From assembly GCA_963801255.1 (NCBI GenBank), contig CAWDEC010000012.1:124001-188000 (forward strand): DNA of 64,000 nt. Direction: 5' to 3'. The stretch is from JAICXG01 sp963801255. Lineage in GTDB: Bacteria; Verrucomicrobiota; Verrucomicrobiia; Chthoniobacterales; UBA10450. The notes under the pieces were generated by a model. The model had not been told where the DNA came from. It did no database searches and saw only the letters and a program-made list of their open reading frames with translations. The stretch's first letter is position 1; every line of letters begins with the position of its first letter. Of the stretch, positions 53,097-60,401 are shown piece after piece. Made by a program: the position numbers and the translations under genes.

Positions 53097-53103
53097 CCTA
53101 ACC
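53097..53103 (+). repeat. attC left box (right half lost)
   Basis: ACCTAAC followed by CAATCCATGCAACCGGACCC, like other left arms. No right box precedes the decayed cupin copy. In the intact cupin copy the box GTTAGGT is at 54661-54667. Confidence 0.5.
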
Positions 53104-53138
53104 AATCCATGCAACCGGACCCGAGCCAGTGTAACGAA

Positions 53139-53356
53139 AAGGTTGAGGGCCACTAGACGAGTGTTGAGAGAAAGCGGTATTACCGCGCAAGACTTCCCAT
53201 ATACGACTCGACTGGATATCCAGTTTCCGGCGCTTAACCTGGTGGACGTTCCGTCACTGGTGAAAGCCTAACGCGGACGTGTTATCAGCAGGCACTCTGC
53301 AGAGTGAAATGATTCGGTCGTTCGCCTGGGATGACTTCGCGGCGAGTATCACTGGC
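53139..53356 (+). pseudogene. Decayed copy of the cupin gene and its attC right arm
   Basis: This stretch aligns with 54586 to about 54865: the AAGGTTGAG...GTGTTGAGAGAAAGCGGTATT block, then CTTCCCATATACGAC, CTGGATATC, GTTTCCGGC and GGTGGACGTTCC, and finally ATGATTCGG, GTTCGCCTGGG and CACTGGC. Relative to the intact copy it lacks the box GTTAGGT and the start codon (a deletion of about 75 bp) and has frame-breaking changes, with the 3' half of the gene missing. It sits immediately before the kelch gene. Confidence 0.85.
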
Positions 53357-53411
53357 CCCGGGGAACAATAAAAGATTGACTCCGCCGGCTGCGCGCCCAC
53401 ACGCTGCGCGC

Positions 53412-54584
53412 ATGATGAAAGCACAACAACTTATGCAGAAAACAACTTCGTTGTTCTCTTCTCGCGAGTGGATCGTGATCTGTTGCCTGGGCGGCGTGCT
53501 CTGCGCGGCGCAACCGGGCGTCGCCGCTCCCGGGCGTTTCATTCGCGCCGGCCACCTGATTACTCCGCGTCTGGATCAGCAGGCGGTCCTGCTCGCCGAC
53601 GGCAGGGTGCTTCTCGCCGGCGGACAGGACAAGAGTCTCCGGGCTACGGGTAATGCCGAGTTGTTCGATCCGACGACCAAAAGCTGGAATCCAGCTGCCA
53701 ATATGGGCCACCACCGCCGCTCTTTTACCGCAACTTTGCTCGCCAATGGAAAGGTCCTTGTGGCCGGGGGAGGCGAATATCCCCCATTTAACTCGACGGC
53801 ACAGTTATACGACCCAACCACTGACACTTGGACGTTCACAGGCAATCCTATTGTAACCAAACGCGCCGGCGCTACGGCGACCCTGTTGCCAAATGGCAAA
53901 GTCCTGCTCGCTGGCGGAACTGACGCGACGAAAGATCTAGGGAGCGCGGAGCTTTATGACCCGGCGACGGGCACCTGGAGCCAGACTGGAAACCTGATTG
54001 AGGCCCGGGCTTTTCATACCGCAACCCTGCTTCCCAATGGAGACGTGTTAGTGGTTGCAGGGTTAACACACCTGCTTCTGGCGACGACGAGCGCTGAGGT
54101 ATACCACACGGCGACCGGCCAATGGACGGCGGTGGGTAGCCTCACCGATCCGCGTTTTCTCCATTCGGCCACGCGGCTAACGGACGGCCGTGTGCTTGTT
54201 GCCGGCGGTGCGTATCTCGATTCTCAGTTTCAGACCGTCATCCTGGCCAGCGCCGAAGTATTTGACCCCGACACCGGTGACTGGAGCACCACTGGTAGCC
54301 TGACCGAGGCGCGGGTGATACATACGACTACCTTGCTGGCAGATGGTCGCGTCCTCGCGGCCGGCGGGGCGGGGAGCGACCAGAACTCCCTGGCGAGCGC
54401 GGAAGTTTATGATCCGGCTACCGGCATCTGGACTACTTCGCCCGCCCAACTGAACATTCCGCGGCACGGACACTCGGCCGTGCCATTGCCAGACGGAAGT
54501 GTCTTGATCGCCGCTGGCGTCGATCACACGGAAACTGGCGGGGACACCTATCTCAAGACAGCGGAAGAATTCGTCCGGCACTGA
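53412..54584 (+). CDS. Secreted kelch-repeat protein inserted between two cupin copies
   Basis: 390 residues from ATG 53412 (MMKAQQLMQKTT); the frame back to 53331 overlaps the decayed cupin. Signal-like segment WIVICCLGGVLCAAQPGVAA. About seven kelch blades of the type SAELYDPATGTWSQTGNL and HTATLLPNGDVLVV, forming a propeller. Related in style to the reverse-strand protein at 48453-49676 but clearly diverged. A 45-bp repeat follows its stop by 2 bp. Because homologous cupin sequence flanks it on both sides, it looks like a passenger of a duplication or insertion event. Confidence 0.88.
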   Translation: MMKAQQLMQKTTSLFSSREWIVICCLGGVLCAAQPGVAAPGRFIRAGHLITPRLDQQAVLLADGRVLLAGGQDKSLRATGNAELFDPTTKSWNPAANMGHHRRSFTATLLANGKVLVAGGGEYPPFNSTAQLYDPTTDTWTFTGNPIVTKRAGATATLLPNGKVLLAGGTDATKDLGSAELYDPATGTWSQTGNLIEARAFHTATLLPNGDVLVVAGLTHLLLATTSAEVYHTATGQWTAVGSLTDPRFLHSATRLTDGRVLVAGGAYLDSQFQTVILASAEVFDPDTGDWSTTGSLTEARVIHTTTLLADGRVLAAGGAGSDQNSLASAEVYDPATGIWTTSPAQLNIPRHGHSAVPLPDGSVLIAAGVDHTETGGDTYLKTAEEFVRH

Positions 54585-54585
54585 G

Positions 54586-54631
54586 AAGGTTGAGAGTTAC
54601 CAGATGAGTGTTGAGAGAAAGCGGTATTGCG
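54586..54631 (+). repeat. 45-bp direct repeat, middle copy
   Basis: AAGGTTGAGAGTTACCAGATGAGTG... Similar copies are at 53139-53184 and 55068-55108. Each follows a gene end within a few bases. Probably part of an attC arm family or a small independent repeat. Confidence 0.65.
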
Positions 54632-54660
54632 CTCCAGCTCGCCGATCTCGTCTTGTTCTC

Positions 54661-54667
54661 GTTAGGT
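54661..54667 (+). repeat. attC right box before the cupin gene
   Basis: GTTAGGT preceded by CTTGTTCTC. Partner left box may be the ACCTAAC at 53097, now separated by the kelch insertion. Confidence 0.5.
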
Positions 54668-54685
54668 GTGTCATCTAAACTTACC

Positions 54686-55066
54686 ATGAGTAACCCACAA
54701 AGCTTCCCATATACGACCCGCCTGGATATCAAGTTTCCGGCCCTTACCCTGGTGGACGTTCCCTCACTGGTGAAAACCTGTACCGACGCATGGTATAACC
54801 AGACGCTCTGCACGGTAAATGATTCGGTTGTTCGCCTGGGGGTGATGCAAGGCGAGTACCACTGGCACAAGCACGACAATGACGATGAGTTTTTCTTTGT
54901 CCTGGAGGGGCACTTCATTATCGATCTCGAAAATCGGTCGGTCGATTTGCAACCCCAGCAAGGGTTCGTGGTGCCAAAGGGCGTCGTCCACCGCACCCGC
55001 GCACCGGAGCGAGCGGTCATCTTGATGGTCGAAACCGCCAACATCGTTCCTACCGGCGATGCCTAG
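54686..55066 (+). CDS. Cupin-domain protein, cassette
   Basis: 126 residues from ATG 54686. Cupin motif 1: VMQGEYHWHKHDNDDEFFFVLEGHFIIDLENRS (H-x-H-x5-E metal ligands) and motif 2: LQPQQGFVVPKGVVHRTRAPERAVILMVE (His). A single-domain, metal-binding beta-barrel of unknown substrate; resembles mannose-6-phosphate isomerase-like small cupins. A decayed partial copy lies 1.3 kb upstream. GCCTAGG overlaps its stop (55061), perhaps a degenerate left box. Confidence 0.92.
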   Translation: MSNPQSFPYTTRLDIKFPALTLVDVPSLVKTCTDAWYNQTLCTVNDSVVRLGVMQGEYHWHKHDNDDEFFFVLEGHFIIDLENRSVDLQPQQGFVVPKGVVHRTRAPERAVILMVETANIVPTGDA

Positions 55067-55067
55067 G

Positions 55068-55108
55068 AAGGTTGAGAGTTATTGGTTGAGTGCTGAGAAA
55101 GGCGGTTG
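55068..55108 (+). repeat. 45-bp direct repeat, third copy
   Basis: AAGGTTGAGAGTTATTGGTTG..., then GAGAAAGGCGGTT. Starts 2 bp after the cupin stop. The remaining bases to 55182 hold no gene that I can support. Confidence 0.6.
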
Positions 55109-55182
55109 CGCGATGTCTTTCTCGGCATCATCGCATTTCTTTGGCATCGCCTGGAAGTCCGCTCCGTTGCACTTTGGGCGGA

Positions 55183-55932
55183 TTACTCCGTCACCTTGAA
55201 ACCGTATTTCTTGAAAACATTCAGGGCCGCGTCACTTCTGAGGTATTCGACAAGCTTCTTAGCCGCTTCCAAGTCGCGGGTTTCTTTGAGCGCGGCAATG
55301 GGATAGCTGATCTTTGGTCCTTCGCTCGCGGGAATCTCAAGGGCAGACTTTACCTTGTGGGAAATGAGCATGTCGGTCTTATAAACGAAACCGGCCTGCA
55401 CATTGCCGCTTTCCACTGCCGCAAGGGAAGCGCGGACGTTTTCCGTCGGAACGACTTTGCTCTCGACTTTGTCCCACAGGCCGAGCTTGGTCAGGTATTC
55501 CTTGGAATAGACTCCTACGGGAACCGTCGAGGGTTGTGAGATGGCGATCTTCTTAATCTCGTTGTTACTCGCGAGGTCAGCGGCGGAATGGATCTGCAAC
55601 TGACTATCGGATGGGACGACGATGACCAGGGTATTGCTAAGCAGCGTGCGCCGGGTCCCGGGTACGAGTAGTCCGGCTTTTTCCAGAGTATCCATCTTCA
55701 GCTCATCGGCGGAAAGAAAGACATCCGCCGGCGCGCCTTCCTCGATCTGGCGTTCCAGCATGCTGGAGGCGCCGAAACTAAGGCGCATCTCGTTTCCAGT
55801 CTCTTTTTGGTAAAGTGGGGCGATCTCCTTCATCGCATCGGTAAGGCTGGAGGCAGCAAGGACGGTGAGCTGTTCAGCCCGCGCGCTGGCCATGACCAGC
55901 ATTGCAACGACAAGGATAGCTAATCTCTTCAT
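55183..55932 (-). CDS. modA: Molybdate ABC transporter substrate-binding protein
   Basis: 249 residues. Signal MKRLAILVVAMLVMASARA, then EQLTVLAASSLTDAMKEIAPLYQKETG (oxyanion-binding Ser), FGASSMLERQIEEGAPADVFLSADELKMDTLEKAGL and VAAVESGNVQAGFVYKTDM, PAS-EGPKISYPIAALKET. These are ModA hallmarks. It is periplasmic. modB and modC are not in the window, so the gene is orphaned from its permease here. A Mop-domain gene lies 32 bp upstream on the same strand. Confidence 0.93.
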   Translation of the reverse strand: MKRLAILVVAMLVMASARAEQLTVLAASSLTDAMKEIAPLYQKETGNEMRLSFGASSMLERQIEEGAPADVFLSADELKMDTLEKAGLLVPGTRRTLLSNTLVIVVPSDSQLQIHSAADLASNNEIKKIAISQPSTVPVGVYSKEYLTKLGLWDKVESKVVPTENVRASLAAVESGNVQAGFVYKTDMLISHKVKSALEIPASEGPKISYPIAALKETRDLEAAKKLVEYLRSDAALNVFKKYGFKVTE

Positions 55933-55964
55933 ATATTGTACTTGGTAGTCAGGAATTGGCTCGC

Positions 55965-56168
55965 TTACTTCGAGACGGAGACATTGGTGGCCTTAATGAG
56001 AGCGAACACTTTGTCACCCTCTCGCAGCCCCATCTCTGTCACAGAACGAGTTGTAATGACCGCCACGACTTCTCCAGCTCCGGTGTCTATGATGACTTCG
56101 CTCATTACCTTGTCGGATACGATGCTCTTGATTGTGCCCGGCAGACCGTTACGAATGCTTTCCTTCAT
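55965..56168 (-). CDS. Molybdopterin/molybdate-binding (Mop/TOBE) small protein
   Basis: 67 residues from ATG 56168 (MKESIRNGLPGTIKSIVSDKVMSEVIIDTGAGEVVAVITTRSVTEMGLREGDKVFALIKATNVSVSK). The SARNxLxGxV..I..G.v..EV...t..G..v.a.IT..S...LgL..Gd.V.alIKAs.V pattern is that of molbindins, which store or sense molybdate as oligomers. Co-transcribed with modA. Confidence 0.92.
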   Translation of the reverse strand: MKESIRNGLPGTIKSIVSDKVMSEVIIDTGAGEVVAVITTRSVTEMGLREGDKVFALIKATNVSVSK

Positions 56169-56282
56169 AGTGTTATCCCTTCGCGAAGCCACTGAGGTTC
56201 GCCCCGACGCGGTTCATTCCGGTCGTTTATCCGCTAATCAGCCCGGAGGCAAGTTCCCGCCACGGCCAACATCAGGCATCAG

Positions 56283-56507
56283 TCATGGCATCGCCTGAAA
56301 CTCCGCTCCTTTACACTTCGGGCAAGGCGGGGCGACGTGGGCCGGCATGGGGCGGGTGAAGTGCTTGATGTGACCGCAGGTGGTGCAGCACCAACGCATA
56401 AAGCGCGGTTCTTCCCGGGTCCTGAGCCGGCTAATGATGGTGTCGAGCCGGTCGCGCACCTGCTCGAGCGCCTGACGTAGCGGAACAATCAACTGATCGT
56501 CGGCCAT
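56283..56507 (-). CDS. Small zinc-ribbon protein
   Basis: 74 residues from ATG 56507: MADDQLIVPLRQALEQVRDRLDTIISRLRTREE is a helical half, followed by a C4 ribbon MRWCCTTCGHIKHFTRPMPAHVAPPCPKCKG (CxxC...CxxC). Resembles rubredoxin-like ribbons without the redox context; probably binds Zn or Fe. It lies 114 bp upstream of the Mop gene on the same strand. The longer frame to 56702 is not convincing. Confidence 0.65.
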   Translation of the reverse strand: MADDQLIVPLRQALEQVRDRLDTIISRLRTREEPRFMRWCCTTCGHIKHFTRPMPAHVAPPCPKCKGAEFQAMP

Positions 56508-56511
56508 CGGG

Positions 56512-56643
56512 TTAACGGTCCCGGTCGCGTCTCTCCAGCAGGGCGCCGCGACGCGAGGCTTTGACGTGGAATGGTAGCTCGAGCTGCTGAGGCCGGGGCC
56601 GAGCCCGGTGAAGAAGATTGAGAAGCCGCCTGAGGTATCGCAT
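56512..56643 (-). CDS. Possible small basic protein (uncertain)
   Basis: A 43-codon frame, ending 4 bp before the zinc-ribbon start: MRYLRRLLNLLHRARPRPQQ, then LELPFHVKASRRGALLERRDRDR. Highly Arg-rich with no motif. Same strand and tight spacing are its only support; the region 56508-56824 otherwise shows no gene. Confidence 0.25.
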   Translation of the reverse strand: MRYLRRLLNLLHRARPRPQQLELPFHVKASRRGALLERRDRDR

Positions 56644-56824
56644 ATGTTCACTCGAACACATCCCGACCGCTCCGGCAAGAAAAACCAGATGCACCTGCGC
56701 AATTTTTGGCGCCGGGGGCGGCGACGCCCGGACGATTGCCGACGAAATGCGCAAGCGAAAAGCGCAACTTTTGCGCAAGACCAACCGCGTCCTGGCTCGT
56801 CACCCTAAAGGTCTATTTTGCTGA

Positions 56825-57205
56825 CTAACATTTCGTTCCCGCCAGCGGATGCGGAAAGGTATCGATATTCTGGTCGTCCGTGCCATCGAGGCAGGCAAAG
56901 TCTTTTTCGATAAGCACGTGCAAGCATCCTTTTTCGCCTACTGCTTGAGTGCCTTCCATGCCGACATCGCTACCGGCGGCCCACGACGCAGCGGCGTCTA
57001 AGGGAACTTGAACGATGACACCGTTTGCCGTGAGCCGGGCTTGCGGGGCCGGGACGTCGGCTGTCTCTAATATATAGAAAAGGCTATTCCCGGCGCCTTC
57101 GCCAAAGGTGAGTTTCTCCTCCACGCGGCCCGTGCGCGCGAATTGTTCGACTTCGCTCCGCTTCAAACGCAATCGCACCGAATTGAACTGCAACCGTATT
57201 TTCAT
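56825..57205 (-). CDS. Conserved hypothetical protein (DUF7009-like)
   Basis: 126 residues: MKIRLQFNSVRLRLKRSEVEQFARTGRVEEKLTFGEGAGNSLFYILE, then VIVQVPLDAAASWAAGSDVGMEGTQ and LHVLIEKDFACLDG. The opening (MKIR...NS.RLRL...EV..f...G.v.e...FG......L.Y.L) is a pattern I associate with small cytoplasmic proteins labelled DUF7009; function unknown. Divergent from msrB. Confidence 0.7.
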   Translation of the reverse strand: MKIRLQFNSVRLRLKRSEVEQFARTGRVEEKLTFGEGAGNSLFYILETADVPAPQARLTANGVIVQVPLDAAASWAAGSDVGMEGTQAVGEKGCLHVLIEKDFACLDGTDDQNIDTFPHPLAGTKC

Positions 57206-57337
57206 GATCGAATCGATATCCTACCAGGATGTTCGCACGCCATCGTATCGTGGCCGTGAGTATTTGGATACTACCCTTCGCCAGCGCTCCTCGCAGTGCT
57301 TGCATTCGTCGTGACAAAGTTCATTCTTGGCTCCGCA

Positions 57338-57838
57338 ATGGCTCAACAAGATAACGAAACGAAAACTGGCGCTGCGCAAGGCGCGACCAACGACAGGGAA
57401 ACGAACGACACTGAATTGCGTAAGCGTTTAACCGCAGAGCAGTATTACGTCACCCAACAATGCGGCACGGAACCGCCCTTCCAGAACGAATATTGGGACA
57501 ATCACGAACCCGGCATTTACGTGGACGTGATCAGCGGCGAGCCGCTCTTTACTTCGCTGGATAAATTCGACAGCGGAACCGGCTGGCCCAGTTTCACCCA
57601 GCCGATCGGCAAAGATAACGTGGCAGAAAAGCCAGACCTAACCGGCAGGCGAGAACGCACGGAAGTTCGGACGAAGACGAGTGACGCCCATCTTGGCCAT
57701 GTCTTCGAAGATGGGCCGAGGGACAAAGGTGGACTGCGTTATTGCATCAACTCGGCTTCCCTGCGTTTCGTGCCGGTGGAGAAGTTGCAGGAAGAAGGCT
57801 ACGAACAATATCTTCCGCTTTTCGAAGGTAATAAGTAA
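57338..57838 (+). CDS. msrB: Peptide-methionine (R)-S-oxide reductase MsrB
   Basis: 166 residues from ATG 57338 (MAQQDNETKTG); the frame start at 57296 lies too close to the divergent gene. Signature: ELRKRLTAEQYYVTQQCGTEPPFQNEYWDNHEPGIYVDVISGEPLFTSLDKFDSGTGWPSFTQPI, SDAHLGHVFEDGP and RYCINSASLRFVP with the catalytic Cys. The zinc CxxC pairs of E. coli MsrB are absent, so it is the metal-free form. Repairs oxidised methionine. Followed by an attC-like right box. Confidence 0.95.
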   Translation: MAQQDNETKTGAAQGATNDRETNDTELRKRLTAEQYYVTQQCGTEPPFQNEYWDNHEPGIYVDVISGEPLFTSLDKFDSGTGWPSFTQPIGKDNVAEKPDLTGRRERTEVRTKTSDAHLGHVFEDGPRDKGGLRYCINSASLRFVPVEKLQEEGYEQYLPLFEGNK

Positions 57839-57889
57839 CTGGAGTCCGCCGCGTGATCGGCGACATTGCTCATCTTATTCTCGTTAGGC
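57833..57889 (+). repeat. Minimal attC-like site (57 bp), degenerate left box
   Basis: Left box AAGTAAC overlaps the msrB stop; GGAGTCCGCCGCG and CGGCGACATTGCTC can pair; right end TCTCGTTAGGC with GTTAGGC at 57883-57889. Confidence 0.5.
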
Positions 57890-57898
57890 CTCATACTT

Positions 57899-58037
57899 AT
57901 GACGCTTTCTGCTTTTCTCAGTCAGGAGGGCTTCCGGCAAATCGCTCTCGCTTGTAGCGGCCTAGGACATTTCCACACCGCAGGTTCTCTAACGTGGTCA
58001 TCCTGTCGCCGTCCTCATCGACACGGCTGAAGCCTAG
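57899..58037 (+). pseudogene. N-terminal fragment of a retropepsin-like aspartic protease
   Basis: Starts 10 bp after an attC box: MTLSAFLSQEGFRQIALACSGLGHFHTAGSL in one frame, then GHPVAVLIDTAEA-stop in another. The combination L..GF..I.L...GLGHFHT-G-L...PVAVLIDT resembles the opening of bacterial clan AA (retropepsin-like) proteins just before the DTGAS active site. The active-site Asp-Thr is followed by Ala and a stop, and the rest of the protein is absent. A broken cassette gene. Confidence 0.45.
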
Positions 58038-58150
58038 CCATCCATGGAGTCAGCGCCGCCTAACTTGGTTATTAGCTTGCCCGTAGTTCCACCAACCATC
58101 TGCGGCCTGCGGCTAGTTCGGCGCAGTAACTCATCTTTGTCTCGCTAGGC
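58032..58150 (+). repeat. attC site (119 bp) with variant but still complementary boxes
   Basis: Left box GCCTAGC (58032-58038) and right box GCTAGGC (58144-58150) are exact reverse complements though both differ from the common GCCTAAC/GTTAGGC. Left arm CATCCATGGAGTCAGCGCC resembles other left arms. A canonical GCCTAAC inside at 58058 is an alternative left box. Confidence 0.65.
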
Positions 58151-58278
58151 CTCCTGGCCTTTTCCATCCCTCAGGCTGTGGTACCCGCTTGCTCCCTCGC
58201 TGCAAAGATCGCGCCAAAAAAAACAATGCTTGGCAAAACGGAACGGATGATCATGCTCCACAACAAACGTGTGAGCGC

Positions 58279-58848
58279 GTGAATCCTGCCACAAACCAAT
58301 CTCACCGAAAATCGACCGGGCCGCGCCTCGCATCGGCCTGCATTCTTGCCTGGGCGATCGCGGTAACGGCTTGTGGGCCGGTGTCGGAATCGCAGAAGTC
58401 TCACGGAGCGTCCGGCGAATGGCTGGAATTCACGGGCTCTTGGAACGCCGCAGGTAGTCGTCGAACCATCTCTTTGGGCGGCGAACGGCGTGCCTCAATC
58501 ATCGACCTGAGCGGGACTATGCTGCTCGCGGGCCCATCGCGGCCCGGCGTAGGATTCCGCTCCCAGGTGATTGCGCTGGTTGATAGCGAGACGGGGCTCA
58601 TGGGCCGCAGCGTCTGGACGGACGAGCGCGGCGAACAGGTGTTCAGCGAACTTCAAGGCCAGGGCACGGGGGACCGGAACCGCATCACAGGAAAATTCCT
58701 GGGCGGCACCGGAAAATACGCCGGTGCGACGGGCTCGTACGGCTTCTCCTGGGAATGGGTGATGGAGGCCGAAGATGGCACGATTCAGGGGCGCGCCATT
58801 GAATTGAAAGGCCGGGTTCTACCCGGCCCCGCATTCCCTGCCAAATGA
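58279..58848 (+). CDS. Lipoprotein of unknown function
   Basis: About 189 residues from a GTG at 58279. Lipobox LAWAIAVTACGPVSES. The mature part is beta-rich: GEWLEFTGSWNAAGSRRTISLGGERRASIIDLSGTMLL, RSVWTDERGEQVFSELQGQG, and NRITGKFLGGTGKYAGATGSYGFSWEW. The G-K-GGTG-Y-G-TG-Y pattern resembles allene-oxide-cyclase/dirigent-like barrels, which suggests a similar fold but no activity. The stop overlaps the next start (ATGA at 58845), so the pair is translationally coupled. Confidence 0.7.
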   Translation: MNPATNQSHRKSTGPRLASACILAWAIAVTACGPVSESQKSHGASGEWLEFTGSWNAAGSRRTISLGGERRASIIDLSGTMLLAGPSRPGVGFRSQVIALVDSETGLMGRSVWTDERGEQVFSELQGQGTGDRNRITGKFLGGTGKYAGATGSYGFSWEWVMEAEDGTIQGRAIELKGRVLPGPAFPAK

Positions 58849-60248
58849 CTAAACTAGGATTGAATCGCAAGCAGGCGGTGCCTTTCGTAATCGCGATCGG
58901 GATCTGGTTCTGCCCAGTCCCGGCCGGACTTACAGCTCCGGCGTGGCACTTGTTCGCGGTCTTCGCTGCGGCGATCGCATCGGTGCTTATCGGCGCGTTC
59001 CCACTTCTCACGGCCTCGATGCTCGCCGTGGGCGCCATCGTTCTTACCGAAACGATCACACCGGCGCAGGCATACTCGGGCTTCGCCAATTCGAGTGTGC
59101 TGCTCGTGGTCATCGCGTTCATCGTCGCGCAGGCGGTGGTGAAGACGGGTCTCGGCCGCCGGATCAGCCTCTTCATGGTCAGCCGCTTCGGCGGTTCCTC
59201 GCTCGGTCTCGCCTACAGCATTGTCCTGACCGACGCGGCCATCGCACCTGCTTTCCCCAGCAACACGGCGCGCGGCGGCGTGCTTTTCCCAATCGTGCTG
59301 TCCGTGGCCAAAGGGGCAGGCTCCAATCCGGAGGAACCTGAAGGACGACGACTCGGCGGCTACCTGATGTTCTGCGGAATGGCAGGCCTCGCGCTCTCTT
59401 CTGCGCTCTGGATGACAGCTACCTCCGCCAACCCGATTGCCGTGCAGATCGCAGAGAAGGCCGGGCTCAAGATCGACTTCGCGAAGTGGTTCCTGGCTTC
59501 ATCGGTGCCCTCGCTGATTGCGATTGGGCTCCTGCCTTTGATCGTCGCCAAGATCTTCCCGCCAGGCGTGGGCAAGACACCTGAGGCTCCCGCGGCGGCG
59601 CGCAGGGAGCTTGCCGAGATGGGAAAGTTGTCGCGCGACGAATGGATCACGGCAGTGACCTTCATCTTCATGGTCGCCGGCTGGATATTCGGTCACAAAC
59701 TGAACCTCAACACCACCAGCGTCGCGTTCATGGGTTTCGGCGTGCTCCTGCTCGCGAATGTGATCACAGCCGACGACATCGCCAAGCAGGGCGACACCCT
59801 GGCGACGTTCCTCTGGCTTTCCATCCTCTTCGCCATGAGCGGGCAGCTGAACGAGCTTGGCTTTATGGGCTATGTCGGCGAGCGCCTCGCGGCGGGTCTG
59901 GGCGGGCTGTCCTGGACGACTCTTTACGTGACTCTGATCGTCCTCTACGTCTTCATCCACTACATGTTTGTCAGCCAGACCTCGCAGGTGCTGGCATTGT
60001 TCGGCGTTTTCCTCGATGTCGGCACACGCGGCGGGGTGCCTCTGCCGTTGATGACCTTCGGTCTCCTTTTTGCGAGCAGCTATTTTTCGGTGATCACTCC
60101 GCAGGGGGGCAGCCAGAACATCATCTTCGCGGCCAGCGGGTACCTGACCCAACGCGAACTCTACAAACTGGGGCTCATCATCACCCTGGCATTCCTGGCA
60201 ATTTACCTTCTGATCGGGTCGCCCTGGGTCTACTTCGTCATGCGCTGA
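58845..60248 (+). CDS. SLC13/DASS-family anion:sodium symporter or exchanger
   Basis: 467 residues with about 11-12 TM segments. Motifs: ITPAQAYSGFANSSVLLVVIAFIVAQAVVKTGLGRRI, ALSSALWMTATSANPIAVQIAEKAG (the S-N-T-like clamshell motif, here TSANP), and SYFSVITPQGGSQNIIFAASGY in the second repeat (TPQGG). Members move dicarboxylates, citrate or sulfate. Closest in style to the CitT/2-oxoglutarate-malate translocator branch. Coupled to the lipoprotein gene by an ATGA overlap. It is a large gene for a cassette, followed by an attC right box. Confidence 0.9.
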   Translation: MTKLGLNRKQAVPFVIAIGIWFCPVPAGLTAPAWHLFAVFAAAIASVLIGAFPLLTASMLAVGAIVLTETITPAQAYSGFANSSVLLVVIAFIVAQAVVKTGLGRRISLFMVSRFGGSSLGLAYSIVLTDAAIAPAFPSNTARGGVLFPIVLSVAKGAGSNPEEPEGRRLGGYLMFCGMAGLALSSALWMTATSANPIAVQIAEKAGLKIDFAKWFLASSVPSLIAIGLLPLIVAKIFPPGVGKTPEAPAAARRELAEMGKLSRDEWITAVTFIFMVAGWIFGHKLNLNTTSVAFMGFGVLLLANVITADDIAKQGDTLATFLWLSILFAMSGQLNELGFMGYVGERLAAGLGGLSWTTLYVTLIVLYVFIHYMFVSQTSQVLALFGVFLDVGTRGGVPLPLMTFGLLFASSYFSVITPQGGSQNIIFAASGYLTQRELYKLGLIITLAFLAIYLLIGSPWVYFVMR

Positions 60249-60383
60249 CGACTGTTGTGCCGGCGGATCCGGGAGAAGACCGTGGGTCCGAGAGGCCTGT
60301 TGTTGCGACTACCTTGCAGATGACTGTAACATTGTATTCCGCAGCCTGCCTCGCTCTCAACAAAGGTGGCTTACCTTGATCTC

Positions 60384-60390
60384 GTTAGGC
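60384..60390 (+). repeat. attC right box
   Basis: GTTAGGC in GATCTCGTTAGGCCGC, 12 bp before the DUF2306 start. No left box is visible between the transporter stop (60248) and here; the rest of this 150-bp gap shows nothing else. Confidence 0.5.
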
Positions 60391-60401
60391 CGCGGCACGC
60401 C

